A DNA stretch of 64,000 bases. Source: Psychrobacter sp. DAB_AL43B (GTDB lineage: Bacteria > Pseudomonadota > Gammaproteobacteria > Pseudomonadales > Moraxellaceae). The notes under the pieces were generated by a model. The model saw only the letters and a list, made by a program, of their open reading frames with translations, was not told where the DNA came from and made no database searches. The position numbers were made by a program, and so were the translations under genes. This document shows, piece by piece, positions 17,442 to 27,328 of this stretch. How positions within the stretch are numbered: position 1 is the first letter of the stretch; every line of letters starts with the position of its first letter. The DNA is taken from the NCBI RefSeq assembly GCF_900168255.1, contig NZ_LT799838.1:2418001-2482000 (forward strand), read 5' to 3'.

Positions 17442-19964
17442 TTAACCCATTTGGGATGATACAGCAGAGCTACCATCTGGATTGACATACTTTGGACCAC
17501 CGAACGAAGTCACTGCTGGTGCTTTACCAACGAATTTCTCCATCTCGACGATACAAGTATTGGCACTAGGCGCTTGTGCAAGACTTGAGGTACCGATATC
17601 AATGGTTAACGTATTAGGGTCACCATAGGTATCTAGCGCACCGATTTCAGGGCCAGTAGGTCCATACCATGCACCCTCTTGGATACGAATGATACCCGGT
17701 GGAAAGTTATCAGAGATAACTGCACCAGCCAATAACTGACCACGATCATTAAAGACACGCACAATGTCACCATCTTTGATACCACGAGCTTTTGCATCCT
17801 CAGGACCCATGTAACAAGGCTCACGACCTTGTACCGTATAGGTTGCACGGCGCTCTTCAGACTCACAAGTTTGTGAGTGCAGACGGGTATCTGGATGCAC
17901 TGATTGTAGCCATAGTGGATGCTTATCTGAACCAGGACCACCATGTGAGCGCTCAATTTTCTCCATCCAGGTAGGATGGCCTTTACAGTCATCATAACCA
18001 TAACTGGCAATTTTGCGGCTACTTATCTCAATAAAGCCTGATGGTGTGCCAAGGGCGTTGACTTCAGGATCTTCAAGGAAATCAGCATGTCTTGTCCAGT
18101 TTTTACCCTCTGGGAATAGCACGTAGCCTTTTTTCCAGAATTCAGCAAATTCAGGCATGAAAAATTCTTTTTTCAAGTTATCAGCACGGCACTCTTCGTA
18201 GATTTGCTCGATCCACTGCATCTCATTCATATTACGGCTATATTCGATTTCACGATTCATGCGCTTAGTTAATTCATACCAAATATCAAAGTCTGATTTA
18301 GAATGATAAAGCGGGTCAATCAGCTTGTGCATGGCAATAACGCCACGGTTACTATAGGTACCGTAAGCATCAATATCATTACGCTCATAAGGCGTACATG
18401 CTGGCAGTACAATGTCAGCAAAACGACAGGTTGCCGTCCAGTTATAGTCGACCGCAACGACTGTCTCAACTTTGCGGTACGCCTCTTTCATACGGTTGCG
18501 CTGCTGATGGCGATGCCATTGGTTACAGCCTGAAAAAATACCCATTTTATAAGGCGGAAGGGTAACTTTGTGACCATTAAAGTCAATCACTTTACCCGGC
18601 TCAAGTAAGCAATCAATAGCGCGAGCAACTGGTATAACAGAGCTATACCCATTAAAGTCTTCGTTATCGTGCTTAGGCTTACGACCAGTATCAAGATTTA
18701 GCGGGAACGCACCCGGCATAGAAGCACCTGAAGCTGGTACACCCGATGAGCTATAGTGATGCGAATAACTAATGCCCCCACCCGGCTGACCAAACTGACC
18801 AAGCATAGCAGCGATAATCGCTCCCATCCAATAAGGTTGCTCACCATGCTGTTGACGCTGAATCGCCCAGCCGAAAATAAGCTGGGTACGATTCTTCGCC
18901 ATTTTGCGGGTAAGCTCACGGATACGGTCCGCTTTGATACCACAAATCTTTTCTGCCCACTCTGGGGTTCTCTCGATTTTATCTTCAGTTTTACCCATCA
19001 CATAAGGAATAAACGCTTCGAAGCCGAGAGTATAGACATCAATGAATTTTTCATCATAAAGCTTTTCGGTATATAGCGTATGCACAATAGCCAGCATAAA
19101 CGCCACATCAGTATGTGGGTTAACATATTGATGATCACACTCTAGATAGTTCTGGGTTTTACTTTTGACCGGATCAATACAGATGACCTCAATCTCTTTA
19201 TTTCGAACTTTGGTACGTAATTGCTCTAAGTACTCATAAGATTCGTGAGTTTCGGTATTCCAGCCAACTTGTAAGTTTTTGACAGGGTCATTCGCCCACA
19301 TAACGATGACTTTTGAATTTTCTAAAATCAACGGCCATGATGTACCTTGTGAATAGACCTCAGTCGAACCTAACACGTAAGGCATAATAACTTGACCAGC
19401 ACCGGTTGAATAATCCCCTGCTGTACCGACACTCCGTCCATGCATCGCCACAGCGCGTAGCATATGGTTACCACAACTGTGGATCTGTCCTACTGACCGC
19501 CAGCCAACGTTGGCCGTATGCAACGCCCAAGGACCGTAATCTTTTTGGATACGCTCAAGCTCTTCATAGACCATGTCTAGAGCAGCATCCCAACCGACGC
19601 GTACGAAACGGTTATCACCGCGCTGTGTCGTGTCACTTTTATGACGGTTTTTATACCAGTCAACCCGAATCATAGGATAACGTACCCGTGATGGGCTATA
19701 AATAATGCCAGGCACACCCTGTAAAATATCGGTCGGGAACTGATCAAACTCAAAAGGTTGCACTTCAACGAGCTTGTCACCCTGAACATTGGCACGGAAG
19801 GCACCCCAGTGTGCACCGGACATTTTCCAGCCGCTCAAATCAGGTTTTTTCCCAGTCTTACTAGTAACGATACTGTTATCGGCAAGTAGTGATGTCGGTA
19901 ACAACGCGGTACCCGTTAAAGCAGCTAGTGACTTGAGAAAGTGTCTGCGATTGATGTTTTTCAT
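17442..19964 (-). CDS. torA: Trimethylamine-N-oxide reductase, molybdopterin catalytic subunit
   Basis: Periplasmic bis-MGD enzyme that reduces TMAO to trimethylamine as terminal step of anaerobic respiration. It is 840 residues, close to the usual 830-850. The Tat signal [12 protein letters not shown] is at 5-16. The Mo-ligating serine is expected at S186 (GDYSTGAG). [24 protein letters not shown] and the C-terminal [10 protein letters not shown] region match the DMSO/TMAO reductase family. No N-terminal iron-sulphur Cys motif is present, as expected for TorA. Electrons should come from TorC, encoded 28 bp upstream. DorA or BisC-type enzymes are alternatives, but the torECAD order favours TorA. 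Confidence 0.95.
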   Translation of the reverse strand: MKNINRRHFLKSLAALTGTALLPTSLLADNSIVTSKTGKKPDLSGWKMSGAHWGAFRANVQGDKLVEVQPFEFDQFPTDILQGVPGIIYSPSRVRYPMIRVDWYKNRHKSDTTQRGDNRFVRVGWDAALDMVYEELERIQKDYGPWALHTANVGWRSVGQIHSCGNHMLRAVAMHGRSVGTAGDYSTGAGQVIMPYVLGSTEVYSQGTSWPLILENSKVIVMWANDPVKNLQVGWNTETHESYEYLEQLRTKVRNKEIEVICIDPVKSKTQNYLECDHQYVNPHTDVAFMLAIVHTLYTEKLYDEKFIDVYTLGFEAFIPYVMGKTEDKIERTPEWAEKICGIKADRIRELTRKMAKNRTQLIFGWAIQRQQHGEQPYWMGAIIAAMLGQFGQPGGGISYSHHYSSSGVPASGASMPGAFPLNLDTGRKPKHDNEDFNGYSSVIPVARAIDCLLEPGKVIDFNGHKVTLPPYKMGIFSGCNQWHRHQQRNRMKEAYRKVETVVAVDYNWTATCRFADIVLPACTPYERNDIDAYGTYSNRGVIAMHKLIDPLYHSKSDFDIWYELTKRMNREIEYSRNMNEMQWIEQIYEECRADNLKKEFFMPEFAEFWKKGYVLFPEGKNWTRHADFLEDPEVNALGTPSGFIEISSRKIASYGYDDCKGHPTWMEKIERSHGGPGSDKHPLWLQSVHPDTRLHSQTCESEERRATYTVQGREPCYMGPEDAKARGIKDGDIVRVFNDRGQLLAGAVISDNFPPGIIRIQEGAWYGPTGPEIGALDTYGDPNTLTIDIGTSSLAQAPSANTCIVEMEKFVGKAPAVTSFGGPKYVNPDGSSAVSSQMG

Positions 19965-19992
19965 AAGTTATCTCTCTAATTGTTTTCTCTAG

Positions 19993-21240
19993 TTACGGTC
20001 TAGCACCTTGGAACGTGTTTTCAGGCGACCCACTACCTTGAGGGTTCTTTCTAAAGTCTGATGAATGCAGTTGTAGATATTTTAAGACCATAGCTGCACT
20101 GTCGTTGTCTAAGTTAGTAAACCCTACCATGCCACTAAATAGTCCTGGCCATTGGTTGGCATCGTGTCCACTCGGGTCTGGTTGACGGTGACAAGTACTA
20201 CAGCTATCACTATACGTCTGGCTAGCAATGTCCCAAGCTGGCTCGATACTCTCCATGAGGCCTCCTTCGGCAACCCAGAACTGAGCCTTCACTTTTTGCC
20301 ATTCAAGACCAGTCAGCGGATCTTCTTTAGCTTCGCCTGCTGTGATGAGACTCTTATCACTAGCTAAGTCTTTTTCGATAATGGCATCAGGAATATTTAA
20401 ACCAAAGTTGGTATACCATACACGACCGAAGCCTTTGTTTTTGCGCCACATATCGAGCTCAATTTGTACCCCACCATCTTTGTGCGCCAACACTTTAACA
20501 GGTGCAGCAATTTCTATACTACCTGCTTTAGTCTTTCTATCATCTGAGGTATATAAATCTTGCGGTACAATGTTGTAATAGTTTTGACCATCTTTAATTT
20601 TGGTACTTCTGGCTTCAGACAATAGCGAATCAAATGCTGGATTGTGCATACCTTCAGTATTTGGTAACTCGTGCGCAATCCCTTTGTGGCAATCAAGACA
20701 GCTGGCATCACGTTCAGCCGCGCTACGCATAATCATTTGTGAGGTGACGCGCATTTTATCAAAATCCATGCTGTCGTAATCATGGCAAGTGCGACACTCT
20801 TTAGAATCGTTGGCTTTAAAACGGCCCCACTCACGTTGCGCTAATACCACACGATGATCAAGAAATTTTTCTCGAGTACCAATATCACCCATCAACTGTG
20901 ACAGTACCTCACGTGAGGCTTGCATTTTACGCGCAACTTTCGCCGTAAAATCATGGGGTACGTGACAATCTGAACACTCTGCCCTAACACCTGTACGGTT
21001 TTTGAAATGTACGGTTTTCTTGAGCTCGGGTAGCATGTTGTCACCCATCGTATGACAAGAAGTACAGAACTCTTCGGTATTGGTTGCTTGCATGCCAGCA
21101 TTAAACCCTGCCCAGAACCAAACTCCACCCGCAAAGCCGATGATGATAAGTATTCCAAGTCCGATCTTTGCGGAAGGTTTAAACAGAAGACGACGCAGCC
21201 AGTTAAATAGGCTTTTGATTGCACTCATGATTGCTTTCAT
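19993..21240 (-). CDS. torC: Pentahaem c-type cytochrome TorC
   Basis: Membrane-anchored quinol dehydrogenase feeding electrons to TorA. It is 415 residues. One N-terminal membrane helix (about 25-46) leads into a NapC/NirT domain with four CxxCH sites at C59, C89, C149 and C181. A C-terminal domain adds a fifth CxxCH at C347 (DSCSTCHRQ). The fifth haem domain is what distinguishes TorC from NapC. The start at 21240 has a TAAGGA ribosome-binding site. Haem attachment requires the Ccm system, whose ccmFGHI genes lie just beyond torE. Confidence 0.95.
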   Translation of the reverse strand: MKAIMSAIKSLFNWLRRLLFKPSAKIGLGILIIIGFAGGVWFWAGFNAGMQATNTEEFCTSCHTMGDNMLPELKKTVHFKNRTGVRAECSDCHVPHDFTAKVARKMQASREVLSQLMGDIGTREKFLDHRVVLAQREWGRFKANDSKECRTCHDYDSMDFDKMRVTSQMIMRSAAERDASCLDCHKGIAHELPNTEGMHNPAFDSLLSEARSTKIKDGQNYYNIVPQDLYTSDDRKTKAGSIEIAAPVKVLAHKDGGVQIELDMWRKNKGFGRVWYTNFGLNIPDAIIEKDLASDKSLITAGEAKEDPLTGLEWQKVKAQFWVAEGGLMESIEPAWDIASQTYSDSCSTCHRQPDPSGHDANQWPGLFSGMVGFTNLDNDSAAMVLKYLQLHSSDFRKNPQGSGSPENTFQGARP

Positions 21241-21375
21241 GATGATTCCTTACTGTATTTCATAGCCATTTGAATTTCATACAATTTGGGCGGTCATTTG
21301 TCCATTTTTTGCGTGAAAATAATAGAGATTAGCGATTGGACAATATCAGTTACTGACGGGACGCTAGTTAACAGG

Positions 21376-21546
21376 TTAAGAAGGTGGTCCCCAGAACCAC
21401 ATTTGACCGAACCAAATGATGAAACCATAAGCACAAATGAATAACAGCGCTATAAATGGTAAGGCAATAAAAGCCATGACTAGGGCACTAAGCCATTCGC
21501 GTCTGACTGGTTGCTGCTGGTTTTTTAGTTGCTGTTCAGGTTGCAT
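21376..21546 (-). CDS. torE: TorE/NapE-family small membrane protein
   Basis: 56-residue protein. It starts MQPEQQLKNQQQ, has VRREWLSALVMAFIALPF entering one membrane helix, and ends with YGFIIWFGQMWFWGPPS. The (V)RxEW entry into a single helix followed by a YGF-IW segment is the NapE/TorE pattern. An AGGTGA ribosome-binding site lies 5 bp before the ATG. It is the first gene of the tor operon, 135 bp before torC, giving the torECAD order known from Shewanella. Its function in TMAO respiration is not established. Confidence 0.85.
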   Translation of the reverse strand: MQPEQQLKNQQQPVRREWLSALVMAFIALPFIALLFICAYGFIIWFGQMWFWGPPS

Positions 21547-21919
21547 AGTTCACCTCTAAATATATTCACGCTGGCTAACAAGTAGTAAAACAGTAATATT
21601 TAAAGCTTTTATTTCAAATAAGAATGCTAAATAAACTATTTTTTGTATTTTTATCTTTGTTCTAAATGGTCGTTATATTTTTATTGTTTAGTTTATTTTA
21701 AGTTAGATATTGTTTAGTTTAGATTTCATAAAACGCTAAATAACTTAATACCTTACTACCTGTAATGATAACATGGATACTCAATATTCTGTAACTAATC
21801 TGCAACATTACACCCTAAAACTTATGAGTTGAGTGCTCATTTAAGTAGCATAAAACAAGCCGCATAAGGCAGGATGAGCTCTATGGCTGTACGCTATTGA
21901 AACTGCTCATTTTTATAAA

Positions 21920-21949
21920 GAAACGCCCCGAAATTATCGAGGCGTTTCT
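21920..21949 (-). terminator. Hairpin terminator of the ccm operon
   Basis: GAAACGCC..CG / CG.GGCGTTTC stem with a short loop; on the minus strand it is followed by TTTCTTTAT. It lies about 230 bp past the ccmI stop, on the far side of the 7-bp tandem repeat, so the repeat would be transcribed in the 3' end of the ccm mRNA. Confidence 0.6.
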
Positions 21950-22026
21950 GATCTAGGCTTTTATACTAACTACTCTCTGATTCATGAATAGCTCTGTCGT
22001 TAAAATCTTGTTATTAAAACTCATAT

Positions 22027-22145
22027 AACACTGAACACTGAACACTGAACACTGAACACTGAACACTGAACACTGAACACTGAACACTGAACACTGAACA
22101 CTGAACACTGAACACTGAACACTGAACACTGAACACTGAACACTG
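22027..22145. repeat. Heptanucleotide tandem repeat (AACACTG)17
   Basis: Seventeen perfect head-to-tail copies of AACACTG (119 bp), then a partial AACA. It begins 33 bp past the ccmI stop. A 7-bp unit shifts frame with each copy. The minus strand happens to stay open through it (repeating FSVQCSV), but no ribosome-binding site or conserved protein supports translation. Perfect copies imply a young or actively slipping array. Confidence 0.97.
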
Positions 22146-22177
22146 AACATTTTTCATCTAACACTTCCGACTAACAT

Positions 22178-23458
22178 TTAAGGCACCTGCTGATTGATTT
22201 CAATATTTACTTGTTGCTGGTCACTTTTTAGCACGACTGGATTAGAAGATAAATCACCAGATACGGAAATAGCATTACCAGAATGGCTAATGCGCGCGGT
22301 CACAACCAGCTGCTCACCTGATGCGCGTGCAGGTTGTAGCGTTCTATCAGCCATCATTGCGTCTAGATTGCTTAGGCTTAAACTGATATTGCCTTGCTTT
22401 AAACTGCTAATCGGTATTCGTTTTGCCGCATAGGGAGGCCCACCTTCAGCGGCGCGAATAGCAACAAACAATACATCGTTAGCGGTTATTAACGGTAGTA
22501 ATTTAGCATTCACAGTGACAGATATATCTATACCTTCATTAGCTTGCGCCTGTTGCCTGACAATATCGGCCGTTAACTCATCCAAGCCAGTAAGCGCATG
22601 CCTATCATCGCTCGGATTTTTTTCCATACGCTGACGCATTTTAGCTATCCAGCCTTGTGCCTGTTCATAGTTACCTGCTTTCGCCTCGCCCCTTGCCATT
22701 AACATCTGTGCTGACTCATTATCAGGATCACTTTTCAGGATGTCCTCCAAGACTCGGCGAGTCTCGATATCAAGACTACCTCCATTCGCTAAAAAGCTTA
22801 ATTGCGCATACTCTGCTGCAATATTTTTGTCATCAGGGGATAGTCTATAAGCTCTCGAAAGTGCTTCTAAAGCCGATTCTGGCTCTTCAAAAGATAAGAA
22901 TATTTCCGACAATACCATCCAGCGGTAAGAATCATCAGCATTACGATGGACATTGGTTTGAATGGTCGAGAAAAGTCCTGCACCATCTTCAAAAGCCCAC
23001 TCTGGTAGCACGTCAATCTTGCCGGAAAGCAGCTCCTCTGACACGTCACCCACTCTATCCTGCGCGCGCCATAAGTCAAACACATCACTACGATCGCTGA
23101 AAAGCACATAAGCACATATCGCCAATACTGGCACACAGACTATCAGTGCCAACTGACCTTTTAGACTAGGCAATTGCATAGGCGTTGCGATTTGTTCAGC
23201 ATCTAATAACTGACGCTCAAGTTCTGTTTTTTGAGCGATATATTGAGCATCATCTATAGTACCTATTGCTTTATCAGCAGCAAGCTCACGCAACCTGGAC
23301 TTGTACACATCGACATTTAGATCAATGAGCCGATTGTCTACAGGGTCAGGCGCATCTCTGCTTGAGCGCAACCACGGTACGATGACTATCAATGCGGCTA
23401 ATAGCGCAACCAATAGGCTAAAAATAATGAATATGACAAGAGTAGAAAACACAGTCAT
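22178..23458 (-). CDS. ccmI: Cytochrome c biogenesis protein CcmI
   Basis: Membrane protein that holds apocytochrome c for haem ligation by CcmF/H. It is 426 residues. Membrane helices are at about 7-30 and 104-122. Between them lies the cytoplasmic leucine-zipper-like loop (VYKSRLRELAADKAIGTID, typical of CcmI/CycH). The periplasmic part has TPR-like repeats (WMVLSEIFLSFEEPESALEALSRAYRLSPD) and a C-terminal beta domain. Its ATG overlaps the ccmH stop by 4 bp. Last gene of the ccmFGHI operon. Confidence 0.92.
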   Translation of the reverse strand: MTVFSTLVIFIIFSLLVALLAALIVIVPWLRSSRDAPDPVDNRLIDLNVDVYKSRLRELAADKAIGTIDDAQYIAQKTELERQLLDAEQIATPMQLPSLKGQLALIVCVPVLAICAYVLFSDRSDVFDLWRAQDRVGDVSEELLSGKIDVLPEWAFEDGAGLFSTIQTNVHRNADDSYRWMVLSEIFLSFEEPESALEALSRAYRLSPDDKNIAAEYAQLSFLANGGSLDIETRRVLEDILKSDPDNESAQMLMARGEAKAGNYEQAQGWIAKMRQRMEKNPSDDRHALTGLDELTADIVRQQAQANEGIDISVTVNAKLLPLITANDVLFVAIRAAEGGPPYAAKRIPISSLKQGNISLSLSNLDAMMADRTLQPARASGEQLVVTARISHSGNAISVSGDLSSNPVVLKSDQQQVNIEINQQVP

Positions 23459-24132
23459 AAGGAATCTCCTTTATCGCGTGTTTGCCCATTAGATTTGGGT
23501 TTCGTCGTTTTAAGATTAGAGGGCTTAGTCTCAGTCTCAGTCTCAGTCTCAGTCTCAGTTAGGTTAGCTTCGTCTATCGTTGCCTCTGTCGTTGTCTTAC
23601 CTGATTCTTCCCGACTTGCTAACAGCCTATCTAACGCGGCTTGCTCTTTAACTGTTAGTGAACTACTTATATCTGTATTCGGCATAATAGGGCGTTTATT
23701 AGGAGCTTTACTACGAGTATGATTGCGCCAAAACCAGCCGCCCAGTATTAAGATTAATAATAGTGGTGGAAAGAACCAAAGTATCCATGTAGATGGACGT
23801 ACTGGTGGACTATAACTAATAAAATCGCCATAGCGCTCTTGCATATACTGACGAATCTCAGCGTCCGAGCGACCATCTTTTACCATATCATAAGTTTTTT
23901 GCTTTAAATCCTGGGCGATAGGTGCATCAGAACCTGCCAGATTTTGATTTTGGCATTTCGGGCAACGAAACTCATCAATTAGGCCGCGGTACTGCGCTTC
24001 TTGCCGTTTTGAATCAAAATCGTAAACTTCGATAGCAGCATGACTCAGGTTTGTCGCTCCTATTAATAAAGTGAAAAGCACAAAAACTGGGATTAATACT
24101 AGTCTGTAAAATAATGAGGTGTTAGCGTTCAT
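23455..24132 (-). CDS. ccmH: Cytochrome c maturation protein CcmH
   Basis: Thiol-disulphide protein keeping apocytochrome CxxCH cysteines reduced for haem attachment. It is 225 residues. A signal peptide precedes the catalytic RCPKCQNQNLAGSD (C57, C60), then PIAQDLKQKTYDMV and the RYGDFISYSPP motif, then a membrane anchor (LWFFPPLLLILILGGWFW). The cytoplasmic tail is longer than usual and holds a TE dipeptide run encoded by a hexamer repeat at about 23529-23560. It overlaps ccmG and ccmI by 4 bp each. Confidence 0.93.
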   Translation of the reverse strand: MNANTSLFYRLVLIPVFVLFTLLIGATNLSHAAIEVYDFDSKRQEAQYRGLIDEFRCPKCQNQNLAGSDAPIAQDLKQKTYDMVKDGRSDAEIRQYMQERYGDFISYSPPVRPSTWILWFFPPLLLILILGGWFWRNHTRSKAPNKRPIMPNTDISSSLTVKEQAALDRLLASREESGKTTTEATIDEANLTETETETETETKPSNLKTTKPKSNGQTRDKGDSL

Positions 24133-24719
24133 TGGCAGACCTCTTCAACTTGGGTAGATGCTATCTTTTCACCAGTAGCCTCTTGTTGTAGAAGTTTTAA
24201 ACAAGGATTAATCCGGCTTTGCCAATTTTCTTCGTTTACTTCACCAACGATATGCTGACGAATAATGCCCTTGCTATCGACAACGAAAGTCTCAGGGGCA
24301 CCAGTCAAACCTAAATCCAAGGCGAACTGACCAGAATAGTCTTGCACAGACATCAAATACGGATCGCCAAGCTCATTAAGATAATTAAGCGCATCACCAA
24401 TCTCGTCTTTATAGTTCACACCGACTGTATGGACACCACGCTTCTTTAATTCTAAAAAGAAAGGATGCTCATACACACAAGTCGGACACCATGAACCCCA
24501 AATATTGATTAAATAAGGAGATGTTGGCATTTGTGAGTCTGTCACCATGAGACTGGTATCAGACAATAGTGGCAACTCAAAAGTTGGTACTGGACGCTCG
24601 AGTGCTGTATTGGTCACGATCTCCGTCGGCTTACCCAGTCTAAAAAAAAGCATAATAATGAAACCAATAAACACGATAAGCGGAATCACAAACCACAGTT
24701 TAAGTTGTTTACTTTCCAT
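24129..24719 (-). CDS. ccmG: Thiol:disulphide interchange protein CcmG (DsbE)
   Basis: Membrane-tethered periplasmic thioredoxin that reduces apocytochrome or CcmH disulphides. It is 196 residues. One N-terminal helix (about 9-27) precedes a thioredoxin fold with active site WCPTC (C78, C81) in NIWGSWCPTCVYEHPFF. The cis-Pro region is GAPETFVVD. It starts 4 bp after the ccmF stop and overlaps ccmH. Confidence 0.93.
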   Translation of the reverse strand: MESKQLKLWFVIPLIVFIGFIIMLFFRLGKPTEIVTNTALERPVPTFELPLLSDTSLMVTDSQMPTSPYLINIWGSWCPTCVYEHPFFLELKKRGVHTVGVNYKDEIGDALNYLNELGDPYLMSVQDYSGQFALDLGLTGAPETFVVDSKGIIRQHIVGEVNEENWQSRINPCLKLLQQEATGEKIASTQVEEVCQ

Positions 24720-24723
24720 AACC

Positions 24724-26802
24724 TTAGCGCTCCTCTACTGATTGAGTAACTGAACTATTAACTGATTTGACCCCAGCCTTTATATACTCAGACTTTATAT
24801 CTATAGGCCTGTCTTCATAGATACCATAGTCAAGATCATCTTCTAGAATTTTGGAACGCTTCCTAGGTTTGATGCGATAACGAGGATCTAACATCGATAT
24901 CACTACACCAAGTACCATGATAATAGAACCCAGCCAAATCCAGCGAATAAGGGGTTTGACATAGATGCGGATTGCCCACTGATTACTGTCTTCAGCAATA
25001 GGTTCACCTAACGCGACATACAGATCTCGGCTTAGTCGATCATCAATTGCAGCTTCGGTCATCGGCATCATACTCACCACGTAAGTACGTTTTTGTGGCC
25101 GCAATGTCGTAACCGATTGACCATCTTTACTGACTAAGACTTCGGCTTCGGTCGCATCATAGTTACTGCCTTTGACCTCTGTAAAACCTTTAACCTCAAA
25201 ATCATAACCTTGAACATGAACACTGTCGCCGACACCCATAGCCACATCAGTTTCAATACTCATACTAGAGGTAAATGCCACACCTATCGCGGCGATTAAT
25301 ACGCCTACGTGGGCGGTCTGCATGCCCCAATAACTACTTTTCAGACGTTTAATACCAGCCAGTCGAGTTTTAGCATTTTTAGTCTTATCTTTAATATCGA
25401 CGAACATCCATGCCAATATCCATAGACTCAACGCGACAGTCACCGCGATATTAAACATTGCTACTGGATAAACGAAATAGCTGATAATTGCACCCAAAAC
25501 AGCACTGCTAATACCGATAATCAGTGCCGGTCCAAGTAAAGGTCGACTGTCCTTCTTCCAACGAATATTGGAGCCCATGCCCATCGCGAGCATTACTAAC
25601 CACGTTAGCGGTACAAATAAAGCATTAAAATAAGGCGCACCAACGGAGACTTGCCCTAAATTAAAGGCATCAGCAATGATAGGATACAAGGTACCAAGCA
25701 GGACGACTAAAGTCGCTATTAAGATAATGGCGTTATTGATGACTAAAAAAGACTCACGAGAGATCGCGCGATATTGACTTTCAACAGTCAACTGCCAGCC
25801 ACGCAGGGCAAACATAATTAATCCACCGCCGATGACTATCGCTAAAATAACTAAAATAACGAGGCCTCGGGTTGGATCAGCTGCAAATGAATGCACAGAG
25901 GTAATGACGCCAGAACGCACAAGGAAGGTACCTAGCAAACTTAGCGCAAAGGTAAAGATGGCCAGCATAATGGTCCATGCCTTAAAGACGCCGCGCTTCT
26001 CAGTAACAGCCAATGAATGCAATAATGCCGTACCCGCCAGCCATGGCATCAAAGAAGCATTCTCCACTGGATCCCAAAACCACCAGCCACCCCAGCCAAG
26101 CTCATAATAAGCCCACCAAGAACCCAAAGCGATTCCTAGCGTTAAAAACCCCCAAGCCGCTTGAGTCCAAGGCCGTGACCAGCGTGCCCATACTGCATCC
26201 AGCCTCCCTGCCCACAATGCTGCCATACAAAAAGCAAAAGGCACGACCATGCCAACATAACCCATATATAGCATTGGCGGGTGAATGATTAAGCCAGGAT
26301 CTTGTAGTACTGGATTTAGATCTACACCATCGACCATTAGATAAGGCAAGGTGCGATTAAACGGCGATGAGGTGAAAATAAGCATCGCTAACATCATCGT
26401 CTGCACGCCAGCCATAATAACCAACACCCGCGCACGCATAGATAATGGCAAACCGCGACTGAATAAGGAGACTAATGCTGCCCAAGTCGCCAGAATAGTC
26501 ATCCATAACAATAACGAGCCTTCGTGACCACCCCAAGTCGCTGATACTCGGTAATACCAAGGTAGCAAGCTGTTAGAGTGTTGGGTCACATATTCCAGAC
26601 TAAAGTCATTGTAATAAAATCCTGCCATCAATCCCACGAATGACAGCATCATCATAGAAAACTGTGCCCAAGCTAGACTCGGCGCTAACCGTTGCATAGC
26701 AGCATTGTGTTTTAAAATACCCCATGTAGGTAATATCACTTGCAATATGGCGAGCACAAAGGCTACCAGCAAAGCAAAATATCCCAGCTCTGTGATTAGC
26801 AT
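24724..26802 (-). CDS. ccmF: Haem lyase subunit CcmF
   Basis: Large polytopic membrane protein of the CcmF/H haem-ligation complex. It is 692 residues, normal for the family, with about 14-15 membrane helices. The WWD domain GGWWFWDPVEN is at 238-248. Conserved histidines appear in WGGHEGS (H92) and LIIHPPMLY (H174). First gene of the operon. No ccmA-E genes lie upstream; the next genes belong to other units. It presumably serves TorC among other cytochromes c. Confidence 0.96.
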   Translation of the reverse strand: MLITELGYFALLVAFVLAILQVILPTWGILKHNAAMQRLAPSLAWAQFSMMMLSFVGLMAGFYYNDFSLEYVTQHSNSLLPWYYRVSATWGGHEGSLLLWMTILATWAALVSLFSRGLPLSMRARVLVIMAGVQTMMLAMLIFTSSPFNRTLPYLMVDGVDLNPVLQDPGLIIHPPMLYMGYVGMVVPFAFCMAALWAGRLDAVWARWSRPWTQAAWGFLTLGIALGSWWAYYELGWGGWWFWDPVENASLMPWLAGTALLHSLAVTEKRGVFKAWTIMLAIFTFALSLLGTFLVRSGVITSVHSFAADPTRGLVILVILAIVIGGGLIMFALRGWQLTVESQYRAISRESFLVINNAIILIATLVVLLGTLYPIIADAFNLGQVSVGAPYFNALFVPLTWLVMLAMGMGSNIRWKKDSRPLLGPALIIGISSAVLGAIISYFVYPVAMFNIAVTVALSLWILAWMFVDIKDKTKNAKTRLAGIKRLKSSYWGMQTAHVGVLIAAIGVAFTSSMSIETDVAMGVGDSVHVQGYDFEVKGFTEVKGSNYDATEAEVLVSKDGQSVTTLRPQKRTYVVSMMPMTEAAIDDRLSRDLYVALGEPIAEDSNQWAIRIYVKPLIRWIWLGSIIMVLGVVISMLDPRYRIKPRKRSKILEDDLDYGIYEDRPIDIKSEYIKAGVKSVNSSVTQSVEER

Positions 26803-27328
26803 ATATCTGACCTTATTTGATCGGCTTCGGTCATCATTAAGAGTGACCTAAAATTTAAAGTAGACTGATTGAAGTAGAGCTTAAAACCATTCTAACATTA
26901 ATGATTTATTTTTGATATTTACGTCTCAAATCTTAGCCAAATTTATGCCGGTTTATCGAGACTAATAATGACTTCAAGCCAGCATTTATGCGGAATGTTT
27001 GCATGTAAGCATCTTCTTATGAAGCAGTAGGTTAAGACCTCAGAGTGCGTTAAGTACGGAAGCCTACTCAATAAATCATCATTTGCTCTATTACTTTATT
27101 TATTTTAGGTAATCAGCGCTTACTTATATTCAACCAACCATAAGACATGGCTCATTGACAGGTAGTTACGAGTTTTTAACATAACTGTGCTGTAACTAAT
27201 AAGGTAGCTACCCTTAATTGTTAGTATAGTTATATGATATTAATTAAACTTTATTGATTAGCATTTTATCTAACGGCATAACTTTAAAAATTATTAACAA
27301 CTAATTAGGCTAGAGAGCTGAGAGCATT
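26803..27328. other. Divergent intergenic region upstream of ccmF
   Basis: 526 bp between the divergent ccmF and a small lipoprotein gene. It is AT-rich, with no coding frame of note. It must contain both promoters; none could be placed with confidence. Confidence 0.4.

Larger units (their letters stand above)
21547..22177. other. Intergenic region between torE and ccmI
   Basis: 631 bp. The first 350 bp are very AT-rich (several TTTATTTT tracts) and should contain the torECA promoter. I found neither an FNR box nor a TorR-type box that I could defend. The rest holds the ccm terminator hairpin (21920-21949) and the 7-bp tandem repeat (22027-22145). Confidence 0.5.

Noticed and set aside
21547..21960. 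FNR or TorR binding sites upstream of the tor operon
   Set aside because: No TTGAT-N4-ATCAA site and no convincing pair of TorR-type decamers could be found by eye.
22027..22145. CRISPR-like array
   Set aside because: The units are 7 bp with no spacers. The same applies to the arrays at 2464, 27995 and 62287.
21953..22150. Minus-strand open frame repeating FSVQCSV
   Set aside because: It exists because a 7-bp repeat without stop codons reads through every frame. There is no ribosome-binding site, and it lies between a gene end and a terminator.
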